A stretch of 64,000 nucleotides of DNA. It comes from an uncultured Eubacteriales bacterium (GTDB taxonomy: Bacteria; Bacillota; Clostridia; Christensenellales; Aristaeellaceae). Shown here in pieces: positions 46,000 to 54,633 of this stretch. The stretch covers positions 18,428 to 82,427 of the forward strand of contig CACWLP010000004.1 in assembly GCA_902761755.1 (NCBI GenBank). Reading direction: 5' to 3'. The position numbers and the translations under genes were made by a program. The notes below the pieces were generated by a model. The model was not told where the DNA came from and did not search any database. It was given only the letters and a program-made list of their open reading frames with translations. Numbering within the stretch: position 1 is the first letter of the stretch; every line of letters begins with the position of its first letter.

Positions 46000-46806
46000 C
46001 GCCTTGTCCTTCGCGGCGTTGCTCAAAGCCGCAAACTGCGCAAGCGACAGCATTTCACCCCGCACGTTCGGAGGGATGCCGCAGCTTTCCATCCATTCCC
46101 GTGCTTCCTCCCGGCTGAGATGAAAGGAAGCCATCAGATTGTTTTCCATGGTTTTCCGCCGCATGGCGAAAGCCGCTGCAGCCACCCGGAAAAAAAACGC
46201 TTCATCCGCCGTCTGCACCGCGGGGGCCTTCCGCCTGCACATCACCACGAAGGCGCTGTCCACCTTGGGAGGCGGCGTAAAGGCGGCGGCAGGCACGTCC
46301 AGAGCGATCCGGACATCGTAGGCATACCGGGCGCGGACGGCCAGCATGCCCCAGCCCTCCTCCCCGGGGCCGGCAGCAATGCGCTGCGCCGCTTCCTTCT
46401 GCACCATAACGCTGATGGAATCAATGGGCAGGGAGGATTTGAGCAGCATGGTCATCAGATCCGTGGTCAGGTAATACGGGATATTGGCTACGATGTGGAA
46501 CCGCGGCCAAATGGAGGTGATCTCCCCCAGGTTCAGCCGCATCACGTCGCCGTGCACCAGACGGACGTTCGAATATTTTTCCAGCGCTACCTTCAGGATC
46601 GGGATCAGCGCGCCGTCCACTTCCACGGCGATCACTTCCCGGCATCTTTCCGCCAGCGCCTTCGTAAGCCCGCCGGCCCCCGCGCCGATCTCCAGCACGC
46701 AGTCGTTTCCCCCCACGCCGGCCAAATCGACCAGACGGGCGAAAAGCGAATCATCGGTAATAAAATTCTGGCCCAGGCTGTGCTTATGGTGGAATTCCCG
46801 CTTCAT
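45979..46806 (-). CDS. rsmA: 16S rRNA (adenine1518/1519-N6) dimethyltransferase
   Basis: This is a 275-residue KsgA-type enzyme that dimethylates two adjacent adenines in helix 45 of 16S rRNA. The start at ATG 46806 overlaps the rpe stop by 4 nt (ATGA). The S-adenosylmethionine fold shows HSLGQNFITDDSL, LEIGAGAGGLTKALAE (motif I) and the catalytic IVANIPYYLTT (motif IV). The C-terminal domain has FAMRRKTMENNL. Length is standard. It is the last gene of the housekeeping operon, ending in a terminator. Confidence 0.96.
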   Translation of the reverse strand: MKREFHHKHSLGQNFITDDSLFARLVDLAGVGGNDCVLEIGAGAGGLTKALAERCREVIAVEVDGALIPILKVALEKYSNVRLVHGDVMRLNLGEITSIWPRFHIVANIPYYLTTDLMTMLLKSSLPIDSISVMVQKEAAQRIAAGPGEEGWGMLAVRARYAYDVRIALDVPAAAFTPPPKVDSAFVVMCRRKAPAVQTADEAFFFRVAAAAFAMRRKTMENNLMASFHLSREEAREWMESCGIPPNVRGEMLSLAQFAALSNAAKDKAACQSMG

Positions 46807-47444
46807 GCCATTTCCCTCACGGCCCGGGCCACCCCTGCCGGGTCCTCCGCCCGAAAATACGCCGTGCCCATCACCAGCACGTTGGCCCCGGCTTTTACGA
46901 TCTCCGGCGCGTTTTCCAGGTTCACGCCGCCGTCCACCGCAATATCTCCCCGGTAGCCGGCCCGGCGCAGACGGCGGATCTTTTCCAGCTCGTCCGGCAT
47001 GAATTTCTGCCCGCCGAACCCCGGTTCCACCGTCATCACCAGCAGGTTGTCGATCTGATCCAGATACGGGAAAAGCGTTTCTTCCCCCGTTCCCGGCTTG
47101 ATGGACAGCCCGCATTTTACGCCCAGCGCTTTGATTGCTCGCAAAGCCTTTTCCGCATCCGGCAGCACCTCCCGGTGCAGCGTCAGGATATCCGCCCCGG
47201 CGTCGGCAAAAACCGAGATATATTTTTCCGGTTCATCCATCATCAGATGCACGTCCAGCCTGCAGGCCGGAAAAGCCAGCCGTATAGCCTTGAGCAGCCC
47301 CGGCCCGAAGGACAGATTGGGCACGAAATGGGCGTCCATCACGTCAAAATGCAGCCGTGTAACGCCGTTTTCCAGCATTTTTCCGATTTCGCCGTGCAAA
47401 TGCAGCAGATCTGCCGCCAGCAGCGACGGCGCCAGCTCAATCAT
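46803..47444 (-). CDS. rpe: Ribulose-phosphate 3-epimerase
   Basis: This is a 213-residue TIM-barrel enzyme of the pentose phosphate pathway. Motifs are IELAPSLLAADLLHL, LHFDVMDAHFVPNLSFGP (metal His/Asp), LDVHLMMDEPEKYI, VMTVEPGFGGQKFMPD and IAVDGGVNLENA. It overlaps rsgA by 8 nt and rsmA by 4 nt, so it is translationally coupled. The order rsgA-rpe after prkC is common in Gram-positive bacteria. Confidence 0.97.
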   Translation of the reverse strand: MIELAPSLLAADLLHLHGEIGKMLENGVTRLHFDVMDAHFVPNLSFGPGLLKAIRLAFPACRLDVHLMMDEPEKYISVFADAGADILTLHREVLPDAEKALRAIKALGVKCGLSIKPGTGEETLFPYLDQIDNLLVMTVEPGFGGQKFMPDELEKIRRLRRAGYRGDIAVDGGVNLENAPEIVKAGANVLVMGTAYFRAEDPAGVARAVREMA

Positions 47445-48324
47445 AGCGTTCCCTCCATGCCTTCCGGCAGTCTTCCAGCAGCTGCCTGTATCTTTCCAGC
47501 CGCCTTTCGTCGATCGCGCCCTCCGCCGCCGCCTGCGTCACGGCGCACCCGGGCTCCTTTCCGTGATAGCAGGGGGAAAAGCGGCACCGGCCCTCGTACG
47601 GCGCAAATTCGGGATAATATTCCCTGAGCAAAACGGGATCGAATACCTCGTCCATTTCCAGCAGGCTGAACCCCGGCGTGTCGATCACCCGGATGCTGCC
47701 GAAGGTAAACAGCTCCGCGTGCCGCGTGGTATTCTTTCCCCGCCGGATCCTGCGGCTGATGTCCCCGATTTCCTGGTCCAGGCCGAACAGGGCGTTGAGC
47801 AGCGTGGATTTTCCCACGCCGGATTGGCCGGAAAAGCAGCAGATCTCGTTTTCCAGCCGTTCCTGCAGCGGTTTCAGACCGCTTTCATCCAGCGCGCTGA
47901 CGGGCATCAGCTCCGCCTCCGCGCCGCGGTACATTTCCTGCGCTGCCTCCGCGATGCCTTCCCCTTCCGGCATATCCATTTTATTCAGGATCAGCAGCGC
48001 TTTGAGGCCCTGCTTCCGGGCATAGATCAGCAGCTTGTCCACCAGCAGCCAGTCCGGGGCGGGGCTGGGCGAAACCACGATGCACAGCAGCGTCACGTTG
48101 GCCACCGGCGGCCGCAGGCATTGGCTGGCCCTCGGCAGGATCTCCTCGATCCAGCCGTCCGCATCCTCGATTTCCCCGGGGGTGAACAGGATCCTGTCTC
48201 CTACCAGCGGGGTCAGGCCCAGCCTGCGGAATTTTTTCTTGGCCCGCAGCACATATTCCTTTCCGTCCTCTTCCCGGACGGTATAGAATCCGCCGCGGCC
48301 ACGCACCAGGATGCCTTCCCTCAT
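47437..48324 (-). CDS. rsgA: Ribosome small-subunit-dependent GTPase A
   Basis: This is a 295-residue circularly permuted GTPase that checks late 30S subunit assembly. The N-terminal OB-fold (about 1-65) is followed by a G domain in the order G4 (LILNKMD), G1 (FSGQSGVGKSTLLNALF), G2 (TTRHAEL) and G3 (DTPGF). The C-terminal zinc knuckle has CRFSPCYHGKEPGC. It overlaps prkC by 4 nt. Pairing with the PASTA kinase and phosphatase is a conserved arrangement; RsgA homologues are reported substrates of PrkC-type kinases. Confidence 0.97.
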   Translation of the reverse strand: MREGILVRGRGGFYTVREEDGKEYVLRAKKKFRRLGLTPLVGDRILFTPGEIEDADGWIEEILPRASQCLRPPVANVTLLCIVVSPSPAPDWLLVDKLLIYARKQGLKALLILNKMDMPEGEGIAEAAQEMYRGAEAELMPVSALDESGLKPLQERLENEICCFSGQSGVGKSTLLNALFGLDQEIGDISRRIRRGKNTTRHAELFTFGSIRVIDTPGFSLLEMDEVFDPVLLREYYPEFAPYEGRCRFSPCYHGKEPGCAVTQAAAEGAIDERRLERYRQLLEDCRKAWRERYD

Positions 48325-50021
48325 TGCGGCGTTCCTTCCGTGCCGGTTTGGTTTTCCTCCGCCGTTTCAGCGGATACGAACACCGCCAGCTCCACCTTCG
48401 TCTGCTCCTTCACCTGATCGCCGACCTTGTACTGTACGCCGTTATCATCCTTGTACAGCTGGGCCGCCACCACGTTGAACTGCGTTTCATCCGTAATGGG
48501 GATCAACTGGATCGGCGGCGCCAATTGCAGATTCAGCTGCTGAATGATCAGCAATGCTTCATCCTGGGGCTTTCCCACAAGGCTCGGCAGGATCACGCTG
48601 CCGCCGCTCAGCGTCACCTGCACCACGCTTCCGCTTTTTTCCATTTCCCCCGCTTTCGGGATCTGGGTCAGCACGGTATCCCAATCCAGCGCGGATACCT
48701 GTCTTTCCGGCAGGGGCAGCAAAGTGAATCCGCTACGCTCCATGATGCTTCTGGCTTCTTCCAGGGAAGCGCCCACCACCTTGGGCACCTCCTTTTCCTC
48801 CGGCCCGGTGGAAACGGTGATGCAAACCGTTTCGCCCTTGCGCATGGACGTGCCGTATTCGGGCGACTGGGTGATCACCCGCCCGGCTTCCACGCCGGCG
48901 TCCGGGATCCGGTCCACTCTGCAGTTCAGCTCGTTCCGTTCGATGAGCTTCCTGGCGCTGTCCTCCGTTTCATACACGCAGTAAGGCGCGGCGGTGGCGT
49001 TCACCACGGTATCGTAAATCCGCATCCCGGCCAGTGTAAGCCCCGCCAGTACAGCCAGGATCAGCACGCCCGTCAGCGCCCAGGTTCCCCATTTCCAGTG
49101 GGGATTCGCCGGTTTTCTCCTTTCCCCGGCCTGCACAGCCGCAGGCTGCACCAGGGAGGTCAGGGGCTGATCGGAAACGCTTTTTTCCATCCATGCTCCG
49201 TCCGGTTCCTGCAGGGCCCGGTGCAGATCCTGGGCCATTTCCAGGGCGCTCTGATAGCGCATCTCCGGCTTTTTCTCCATGGCCTTTTCCACCACCCGTA
49301 CAATGGCGGGCGGCACGTCCGGCCGGATTTCGCCGATGGGCCGGGCCTTGCCGTTGATGTGCTGCATGGCCACTGCAACCGGGGTTTCCCCGTCGAAAGG
49401 CGGCTGCCCGGTGAGCATTTCATACAGCACCACGCCCACGCTGTACAGATCGCTAGAAAAGGTCACGTTTTTGCCGTTTGCCTGCTCGGGAGAAAAATAG
49501 TATACGGAGCCCATCACGCTGTCGTCCGTGGTAATGGTATCGGCGCCCGTCACCCGTGCGATCCCGAAATCGGATACCTTTACGTGGCCTTCAGAATCCA
49601 CCAGGATGTTTTGGGGCTTGATGTCCCGATGGATGATGCCGTTCTTATGGGCATGCTGCAGGGCGGACAGGATGCGGATGGCGATCTGGGCGGAAAGATC
49701 CGCGGGCAGCTGTCCGTTCTGCTGGATCACTTCCTTGAGCGTCCTGCCGCTGACGTATTCCATCACCAGATACCGCATATCCCCTTCCTGGCCCACGTCC
49801 AGCAGGTTTACGATATTGTGGTGGCTCATTTTGCTGGCCGCCACCGCTTCCCGGTCGAACCGGCTCAGAAATTCCTCGTCCTTGCTGAATTCGGGACGCA
49901 GCACCTTCACCGCCACAGAATGGCCGGTGCGCCGGTCGACGGCGCGGTAAACCAGGGCCATGCCGCCCTTGCCCACGAATTCCACCAGTTCATATCGGTT
50001 GTCCAGCACTTTTCCGATCAT
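48321..50021 (-). CDS. prkC: Serine/threonine protein kinase with PASTA domains
   Basis: This is a 566-residue membrane kinase sensing peptidoglycan fragments. The cytosolic kinase domain (1-270) has the Gly-rich VGKGGMALVYRA, Lys in VAVKVLRPEF, catalytic HRDIKPQNIL, DFGIARV and YFSPEQA. A membrane helix (about 315-340, ALTGVLILAVLAGLTLAG) is followed by three PASTA-like repeats (about 350-545; for example VPKVVGASLEEARSIMERSG and LPSLVGKPQDEALLII). It overlaps prpC (ATGA) and rsgA (ATGA). It is likely to govern growth and dormancy decisions with its partner phosphatase. Confidence 0.97.
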   Translation of the reverse strand: MIGKVLDNRYELVEFVGKGGMALVYRAVDRRTGHSVAVKVLRPEFSKDEEFLSRFDREAVAASKMSHHNIVNLLDVGQEGDMRYLVMEYVSGRTLKEVIQQNGQLPADLSAQIAIRILSALQHAHKNGIIHRDIKPQNILVDSEGHVKVSDFGIARVTGADTITTDDSVMGSVYYFSPEQANGKNVTFSSDLYSVGVVLYEMLTGQPPFDGETPVAVAMQHINGKARPIGEIRPDVPPAIVRVVEKAMEKKPEMRYQSALEMAQDLHRALQEPDGAWMEKSVSDQPLTSLVQPAAVQAGERRKPANPHWKWGTWALTGVLILAVLAGLTLAGMRIYDTVVNATAAPYCVYETEDSARKLIERNELNCRVDRIPDAGVEAGRVITQSPEYGTSMRKGETVCITVSTGPEEKEVPKVVGASLEEARSIMERSGFTLLPLPERQVSALDWDTVLTQIPKAGEMEKSGSVVQVTLSGGSVILPSLVGKPQDEALLIIQQLNLQLAPPIQLIPITDETQFNVVAAQLYKDDNGVQYKVGDQVKEQTKVELAVFVSAETAEENQTGTEGTPQ

Positions 50022-50725
50022 GCGGACACCTCCGCGATGACCAGGGAAATATTGTCGTGCCCGCCGCCGTCCAAAGCCATGGAAAGCATCGTATCCGCCG
50101 CTTCGGACATGGGCATGGAGGCGAGGATCTCCAGCATTTCATTTTCCCGTACGTATTCGGAAAGCCCGTCCGAGCAGATCAGGTATTTGTCCCCTTTCCG
50201 CTTGTTCATCGAAATGATATCCGCCGTCACTTCCGCGTCCACGCCCAGCGCCCGGGTAATGATGTTGCGGTAGGGATGCACCAGGGCCTCTTCCTGGGTG
50301 ATCAGGCCGTCCCGCACCAGTTCGGCCACCATGGAATGATCCTGGCTGACCTGCTCGATCCTGCCTCCCCGCACCCGGTACGCCCGGCTGTCGCCTACGT
50401 GGCCCAGCAGGATCCTGCGCTTGTCCTCCCAGATCACGGTCAGCGTGGTGCCCATGCCGTTCAGATCGGGGTTTTCGCATTGGGCCGCATAAATCTCCGC
50501 ATTGGCCTTTTCGATGGCTTTCCGGAGGGATTCTTCGTTGGGCCGGGCGGAAGAAAGCGCTTCCTTCAGCGTTTCCACCGCCATGCGGCTGGCCACGTCC
50601 CCCGCCTTGTGCCCGCCCATGCCGTCGGCCACGCCGTACAGCCCGAATTCTCCGGGCTGCACCAGCAGCGCGTCCTGGTTGGATTTTCTCACGTTCCCGA
50701 TATGCGTTCTGGATACCGCCTTCAT
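50018..50725 (-). CDS. prpC: PP2C-family protein phosphatase
   Basis: This is a 235-residue metal-dependent Ser/Thr phosphatase that reverses PrkC phosphorylation. I start at ATG 50725 (MKAVSRTHIGNVRKSNQDA), which overlaps the rlmN stop. Conserved PP2C motifs are RKSNQDALLV, GVADGMGGHKAGDVAS with metal-binding Asp residues, GHVGDSRAYRV, DHSMVAELV, LICSDGLSEYV and GGHDNISLVI. It is tightly coupled to prkC downstream. Confidence 0.97.
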   Translation of the reverse strand: MKAVSRTHIGNVRKSNQDALLVQPGEFGLYGVADGMGGHKAGDVASRMAVETLKEALSSARPNEESLRKAIEKANAEIYAAQCENPDLNGMGTTLTVIWEDKRRILLGHVGDSRAYRVRGGRIEQVSQDHSMVAELVRDGLITQEEALVHPYRNIITRALGVDAEVTADIISMNKRKGDKYLICSDGLSEYVRENEMLEILASMPMSEAADTMLSMALDGGGHDNISLVIAEVSA

Positions 50726-51756
50726 GGCTGTCCCTCCTGCATCGCTTTTTTCCTCAGTTGACCGCAGGCGCCCTCGATATCGTCCCCCATTTCCCGCCGC
50801 CGCGTCGCGGAGATATGACGCTTTTCCAGCCAGGAAAGGAAGGAGGCCACCTGCGCTTCCGTAACGCCTTTCAGTTTCCGTTCCTGCACCGTGTTCAATG
50901 GGATCAGGTTCACGTGGCACTGCATGCCCCGGAGCAGATCCGCCAGCTCCATTGCGCATTTTTCATCCGCGTTGACGCCGTCGATCAGCGCGTATTCGAT
51001 CACGATACGCCGCCCCGTCTTTTCCAGATAATACCGGCAGGCGTCCAGCGTTTCGCCGATGGAATACCGCAGGGCGACGGGCATGATCTGACGCCGGATC
51101 GCATCGTTGGGGGCATGCAGGGAAAGCGACAGCGTCACCGGCAGCCCTTCCTCTGCAAACCTGCGGATTTGGGGAACAAGCCCGCAGGTGCTCAGGGAAA
51201 TATGGCGGATCCCGATGTTCAGCCCCTCCGGATGGGAAACCAGCCGCAGGAACCGCACCGTTTCATCGTAATTGTCCAGCGGCTCCCCGCTGCCCATGAG
51301 CACGATGTTGTGCACCCGTTCGTCCCGGAGCACCCGGTTGGCGCACTGAACCTCCCCCAGCATTTCCGCCGCCGTCAGGTTCCTCACGCACCCGTCCAGG
51401 GTGCTGGCGCAGAAGCGGCAGCCCATCCGGCAGCCCACCTGGGTGGAAATACACAGCGTAGCGCCGTAACGGTAGCGCATCAGCACGCCTTCCACGCAGT
51501 TCCCGTCCCGGAGGGAGAAAAGGAATTTCCGGGTGCCGTCCAGCCGGGAGATCCGCTCCTCCCGGATGGAAACCGGCTGGTCCACGCCCTCCGCCTTCAG
51601 CCTTTCCCGAAGCGCCGCGGGCAGATTGGTCATATCGTCAAAGCAGGCGCCGCGATGCAGCCAGGCAAAGATCTGCCCGGCCCGGAAGGGCTTTTCGCCC
51701 ATTCCGGCAACGGCATCCCGGAGCTCCTCCGGATACATCCCCATCCATTCGCGCAT
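50722..51756 (-). CDS. rlmN: 23S rRNA (adenine2503-C2)-methyltransferase
   Basis: This is a 344-residue radical-SAM enzyme that methylates A2503 in the peptidyl-transferase centre and some tRNAs. The cluster motif is CRMGCRFCAST (about residue 112). The second methylation cysteine lies near the C-terminus in DDIEGACGQL. N-terminal FRAGQIFAWLHRG and the SAM site MGSGEPLDNYD fit RlmN rather than resistance-conferring Cfr, as does the housekeeping operon context. It ends in a 4-nt overlap with prpC. Confidence 0.95.
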   Translation of the reverse strand: MREWMGMYPEELRDAVAGMGEKPFRAGQIFAWLHRGACFDDMTNLPAALRERLKAEGVDQPVSIREERISRLDGTRKFLFSLRDGNCVEGVLMRYRYGATLCISTQVGCRMGCRFCASTLDGCVRNLTAAEMLGEVQCANRVLRDERVHNIVLMGSGEPLDNYDETVRFLRLVSHPEGLNIGIRHISLSTCGLVPQIRRFAEEGLPVTLSLSLHAPNDAIRRQIMPVALRYSIGETLDACRYYLEKTGRRIVIEYALIDGVNADEKCAMELADLLRGMQCHVNLIPLNTVQERKLKGVTEAQVASFLSWLEKRHISATRRREMGDDIEGACGQLRKKAMQEGQP

Positions 51757-51765
51757 GCCTCTTCG

Positions 51766-53214
51766 TCACTCCGTTTTTCTCATCCGTGCGATAAAGAACC
51801 CTTCCACGCCGTCCCGGTGCGGCAGCAGCTGCAGCCCGGCGTCCGTCATGCCGGCGGCGAATCTTTCCCCGATTTCCCCGGGCAGCGGATCCAGGCGGAA
51901 TTCCGGATGCTTCTTCAAAAACGCGCGGATCTGCTCCCCGTTTTCCTCCGGCAGGATGCTGCAGGTGGAGTACAGAAATACGCCGTTTTTCTTCACATAC
52001 CGGCAGCAGCAATCCAGCAGCGCTTTCTGAATCCCCGTCAATTCCTGCACCGAATCGGGCGTGGCGCGGTATTTGATGTCCGGCTTGCTGTCCATGACCC
52101 CAAGACCGGAGCAGGGCGCATCCAGCAGCACTGCGTCCATGGTGCCGAACAGATCCTCCTTGGGCGCCGTGGCGTCCCGCACCGCAGGCCGTATGTTGTC
52201 CAGCCCCAATCGCCTGGCTGCCGCCCGGATCAGATTTACCCGGTGCTCGTGCACGTCCCAGGCGTATACCCGGCCCGTGCCGTTCATCTGCTCTGCGATG
52301 TACGCCGTTTTTCCGCCGGGCGCGGCACAGCAGTCCAATACCTGCATGCCGGGCCTGACGCCCAGCGCCTGGGCCGCCAGCATGCTGCTTTCCCCCTGGA
52401 TGGAGAAATTGCCGGAAAGATAATCCGCGTCCCGGCCGATGCCGGAAGCCATCCTCACCCGCCAGGCGTGGTCTGCCTTCCCCCGCTCCGTTTCCCAGAC
52501 CTTCTTTTCCAGCAGCTTTTCAAAATCGCCGTCGGAAAAGCGTATCAGATTGGGCCGGATCACGGTGTAATGGCTGGGGCTGCGATAGGCGCAGATCTTT
52601 TCCGCTTCCTCCGGGCCATAGGCGTCAGCCAGCCTTTCCGCCAGCCATTCCGGCACGGAATACAGGATCGACAGCGCCTTCGGGCCCTCCTTCGGGTCCG
52701 GCCATTTGATCTCGCTTTTTCCCCGCACCATGGCGCGGAGCACCGCGTTGACCAGCCCCGTCAGGCCTTCCAGCCCGGCGGCCCGGGTCAGCTTCACCGC
52801 CTCGTCCACCACCGCGTTTTCCGGCACCCGGTCGTGATACATCAGCTGGCAGGCGCTGATGCGCAGGATATCCCGCGCCGTAGGCTCCAGCGCCTCCGCA
52901 TCCTTGAGGAAAAAGCCCAAAGCATAGTCGATGCGGATCAGGTTTTCCAGGGCGGTATAGACGATGCTGGCGCAGAAGCGCTTGTCCAGCTGGGAGAGAT
53001 TAGCGTTCTGCAGCCGATCGTCCAGGGACAGGGCGGCGTAGGCGTCCTTCCGAATCACGTCCTGAAAGATCTGCAGCGCCGCTTTGCGGGATTCGGAAGG
53101 CGCCGCATCGGGCTTCCTTGCGCCGCGGGCGTTTCCCCGCGGGGCGGGCCGGTACGGTTTTTTGCTCCGGTCCCCGTTTTTCTTTTCCGGGCTCATGGGC
53201 CTGCGATCATTCAT
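51766..53214 (-). CDS. rsmB: 16S rRNA (cytosine967-C5)-methyltransferase
   Basis: This is a 482-residue enzyme. The N-terminus is Arg/Lys/Pro-rich (MSPEKKNGDRSKK), then a NusB-like helical domain (about 40-165, ALQIFQDVIRKDAYAALSLD) and a Rossmann methyltransferase. Its key motifs are VLDCCAAPGGKTAYIAEQ (SAM binding), DAPCSGLGVMDSKPDIKYR (catalytic Cys) and LLDCCCRYVKKNGVFLYSTC (second Cys). A C-terminal HRDGVEGFFIARM is canonical. It overlaps fmt by 8 nt. Confidence 0.96.
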   Translation of the reverse strand: MNDRRPMSPEKKNGDRSKKPYRPAPRGNARGARKPDAAPSESRKAALQIFQDVIRKDAYAALSLDDRLQNANLSQLDKRFCASIVYTALENLIRIDYALGFFLKDAEALEPTARDILRISACQLMYHDRVPENAVVDEAVKLTRAAGLEGLTGLVNAVLRAMVRGKSEIKWPDPKEGPKALSILYSVPEWLAERLADAYGPEEAEKICAYRSPSHYTVIRPNLIRFSDGDFEKLLEKKVWETERGKADHAWRVRMASGIGRDADYLSGNFSIQGESSMLAAQALGVRPGMQVLDCCAAPGGKTAYIAEQMNGTGRVYAWDVHEHRVNLIRAAARRLGLDNIRPAVRDATAPKEDLFGTMDAVLLDAPCSGLGVMDSKPDIKYRATPDSVQELTGIQKALLDCCCRYVKKNGVFLYSTCSILPEENGEQIRAFLKKHPEFRLDPLPGEIGERFAAGMTDAGLQLLPHRDGVEGFFIARMRKTE

Positions 53215-54154
53215 TCTTCTCTTCCTCCGTGAGCAGGCACCGCGTGTGGGCGCAGGGATGGCCCCGGAAATAATCCCGGGCGTCCATCGCTTTCCCGCCG
53301 GGGGCCTGAAGCGCCGTCACGCGAACGGCCCCCTCCCCCGCAGCCACGATCAGGCCGCGCTTCGCATCCGCCGCCAGGATCTCGCCGGGCCCGCCGGATG
53401 CGTCGACCTCCTCCGCCCGCAGCACCTTTACCGTTTCGCCGTCTCCCCAGGCCAGCGTGGTGCCCGGCCAGGGGCTCAGCCCCCGCACCCGGCACACGAT
53501 CCGGGACGCGGGCATGCGCCAGTCGATGGGCGCCATTTCCTTTTTCAGCATGGGGAAATAGCTGGCTTCCGCTTCGTTCTGGGGCGTGCGGGGGCAGTTT
53601 CCCTGCTCGATGCGCCGCAGCGTTTCGATTAGCAGCGCCGCGCCGATGGGGGCCAGCCTGTCCGTCAGTTCTCCGGCGGTTTCCCCGGGCAGGATCTCCA
53701 CCGATTTCTGCAGCAGGATATCCCCCGTATCCAGGCCTTTGTCCGTCATCATGGTGGTGACGCCGGTAACGGTCTCTCCCTCCAGGATGGCCCAGTTGAT
53801 CGGCGCGGAGCCCCGGTATCTGGGCAGCAGAGAGGAATGGACGTTCACCGTGCCGATCCTGGGAATATCCAGGATCTCCTGGGATAAGATCTGGCCGAAC
53901 GCGGCGGTAACGCACAGATCCGGCTGCAAAGAACGCAGGGCTTCCACCCCGTCCGCGCGGATCTTCACCGGCTGAAAAACGGGGATGCCCAGCGCTTCCG
54001 CGCATTCCTTCACCGGGCTTTTCACCATTTTGTTGCCCCGGCCCTTGGGCCTGTCCGGCTGGGTGAATACGCCGGCGATTTCATATCCGGCGCTGTGCAG
54101 CGCTTTCAGCGAAGGCACGCCGAAATCCGGCGTTCCCAGAAAGACAACGCGCAT
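53207..54154 (-). CDS. fmt: Methionyl-tRNA formyltransferase
   Basis: This 315-residue enzyme formylates initiator Met-tRNA using 10-formyl-tetrahydrofolate. N-terminal VVFLGTPDFGVPSLKALHSA, the folate and catalytic segment VHSSLLPRYRGSAPINWAI and VTTMMTDKGLDTGDILL are diagnostic. The C-terminal OB domain (about 205-300) binds tRNA. Its ATG shares a base with the def stop codon, and def-fmt pairing is a classical bacterial arrangement. Confidence 0.97.
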   Translation of the reverse strand: MRVVFLGTPDFGVPSLKALHSAGYEIAGVFTQPDRPKGRGNKMVKSPVKECAEALGIPVFQPVKIRADGVEALRSLQPDLCVTAAFGQILSQEILDIPRIGTVNVHSSLLPRYRGSAPINWAILEGETVTGVTTMMTDKGLDTGDILLQKSVEILPGETAGELTDRLAPIGAALLIETLRRIEQGNCPRTPQNEAEASYFPMLKKEMAPIDWRMPASRIVCRVRGLSPWPGTTLAWGDGETVKVLRAEEVDASGGPGEILAADAKRGLIVAAGEGAVRVTALQAPGGKAMDARDYFRGHPCAHTRCLLTEEEKNE

Positions 54155-54624
54155 CAGGCGTCCTCCTCGTTCTCAAAAATTTCGTGGTCCATTTTATCCA
54201 CGTACATGATCCCGTCCAGATGGTCGATCTCATGGCAAAGCGCCCGGGCCAGCAGCCCTTCCCCTGTGAGCTCGAAGGGCTTCCCCTTCCGGTCCTGGGC
54301 CCGGACCGTCACCTTCTCCGGCCGCACCACGTAACCCTGTCGGCCGGGAACGCTCAGGCACCCTTCGGCGCCGGCCTGTTCCCCCTCTGCTGCAATGATT
54401 TCCGGGTTCACCAGCTCGATCAGGCCTTTTCCATCCTGCACGTCGATGACTACCACCCGGCGCAGGATGCCCACCTGGGGCGCGGCAAGGCCCACGCCCT
54501 CGGCTTTATACATGGTGTCCGCCATGTCCCGCAGCAGCAGCCACAGCCGCAGATCGAATTTCTGCATGGGCTTGCTGTTTTTGCGCAGGGTTTCATCCCC
54601 CAATTTCAGTATCTTGCGAACCAT
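54154..54624 (-). CDS. def: Peptide deformylase
   Basis: This is a 156-residue metalloenzyme that removes the formyl group from nascent proteins. All three motifs are present: [19 protein letters not shown] (metal Cys) and [12 protein letters not shown] (HExxH-like, here HEIDH). AGGAGG precedes the ATG, 9 nt after the priA stop. It forms a functional pair with fmt directly downstream. Confidence 0.97.
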   Translation of the reverse strand: MVRKILKLGDETLRKNSKPMQKFDLRLWLLLRDMADTMYKAEGVGLAAPQVGILRRVVVIDVQDGKGLIELVNPEIIAAEGEQAGAEGCLSVPGRQGYVVRPEKVTVRAQDRKGKPFELTGEGLLARALCHEIDHLDGIMYVDKMDHEIFENEEDA

Positions 54625-54633
54625 TCTTTCCTC

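Noticed and set aside
46807-47115. N-terminal extension of RsmA
   Set aside because: It overlaps rpe in another frame. ATG 46806 gives the standard KsgA N-terminus and a 4-nt coupling overlap.
50722-51756. Cfr-type resistance methyltransferase
   Set aside because: Sequence motifs and the operon with rsmB, prpC and prkC fit housekeeping RlmN.
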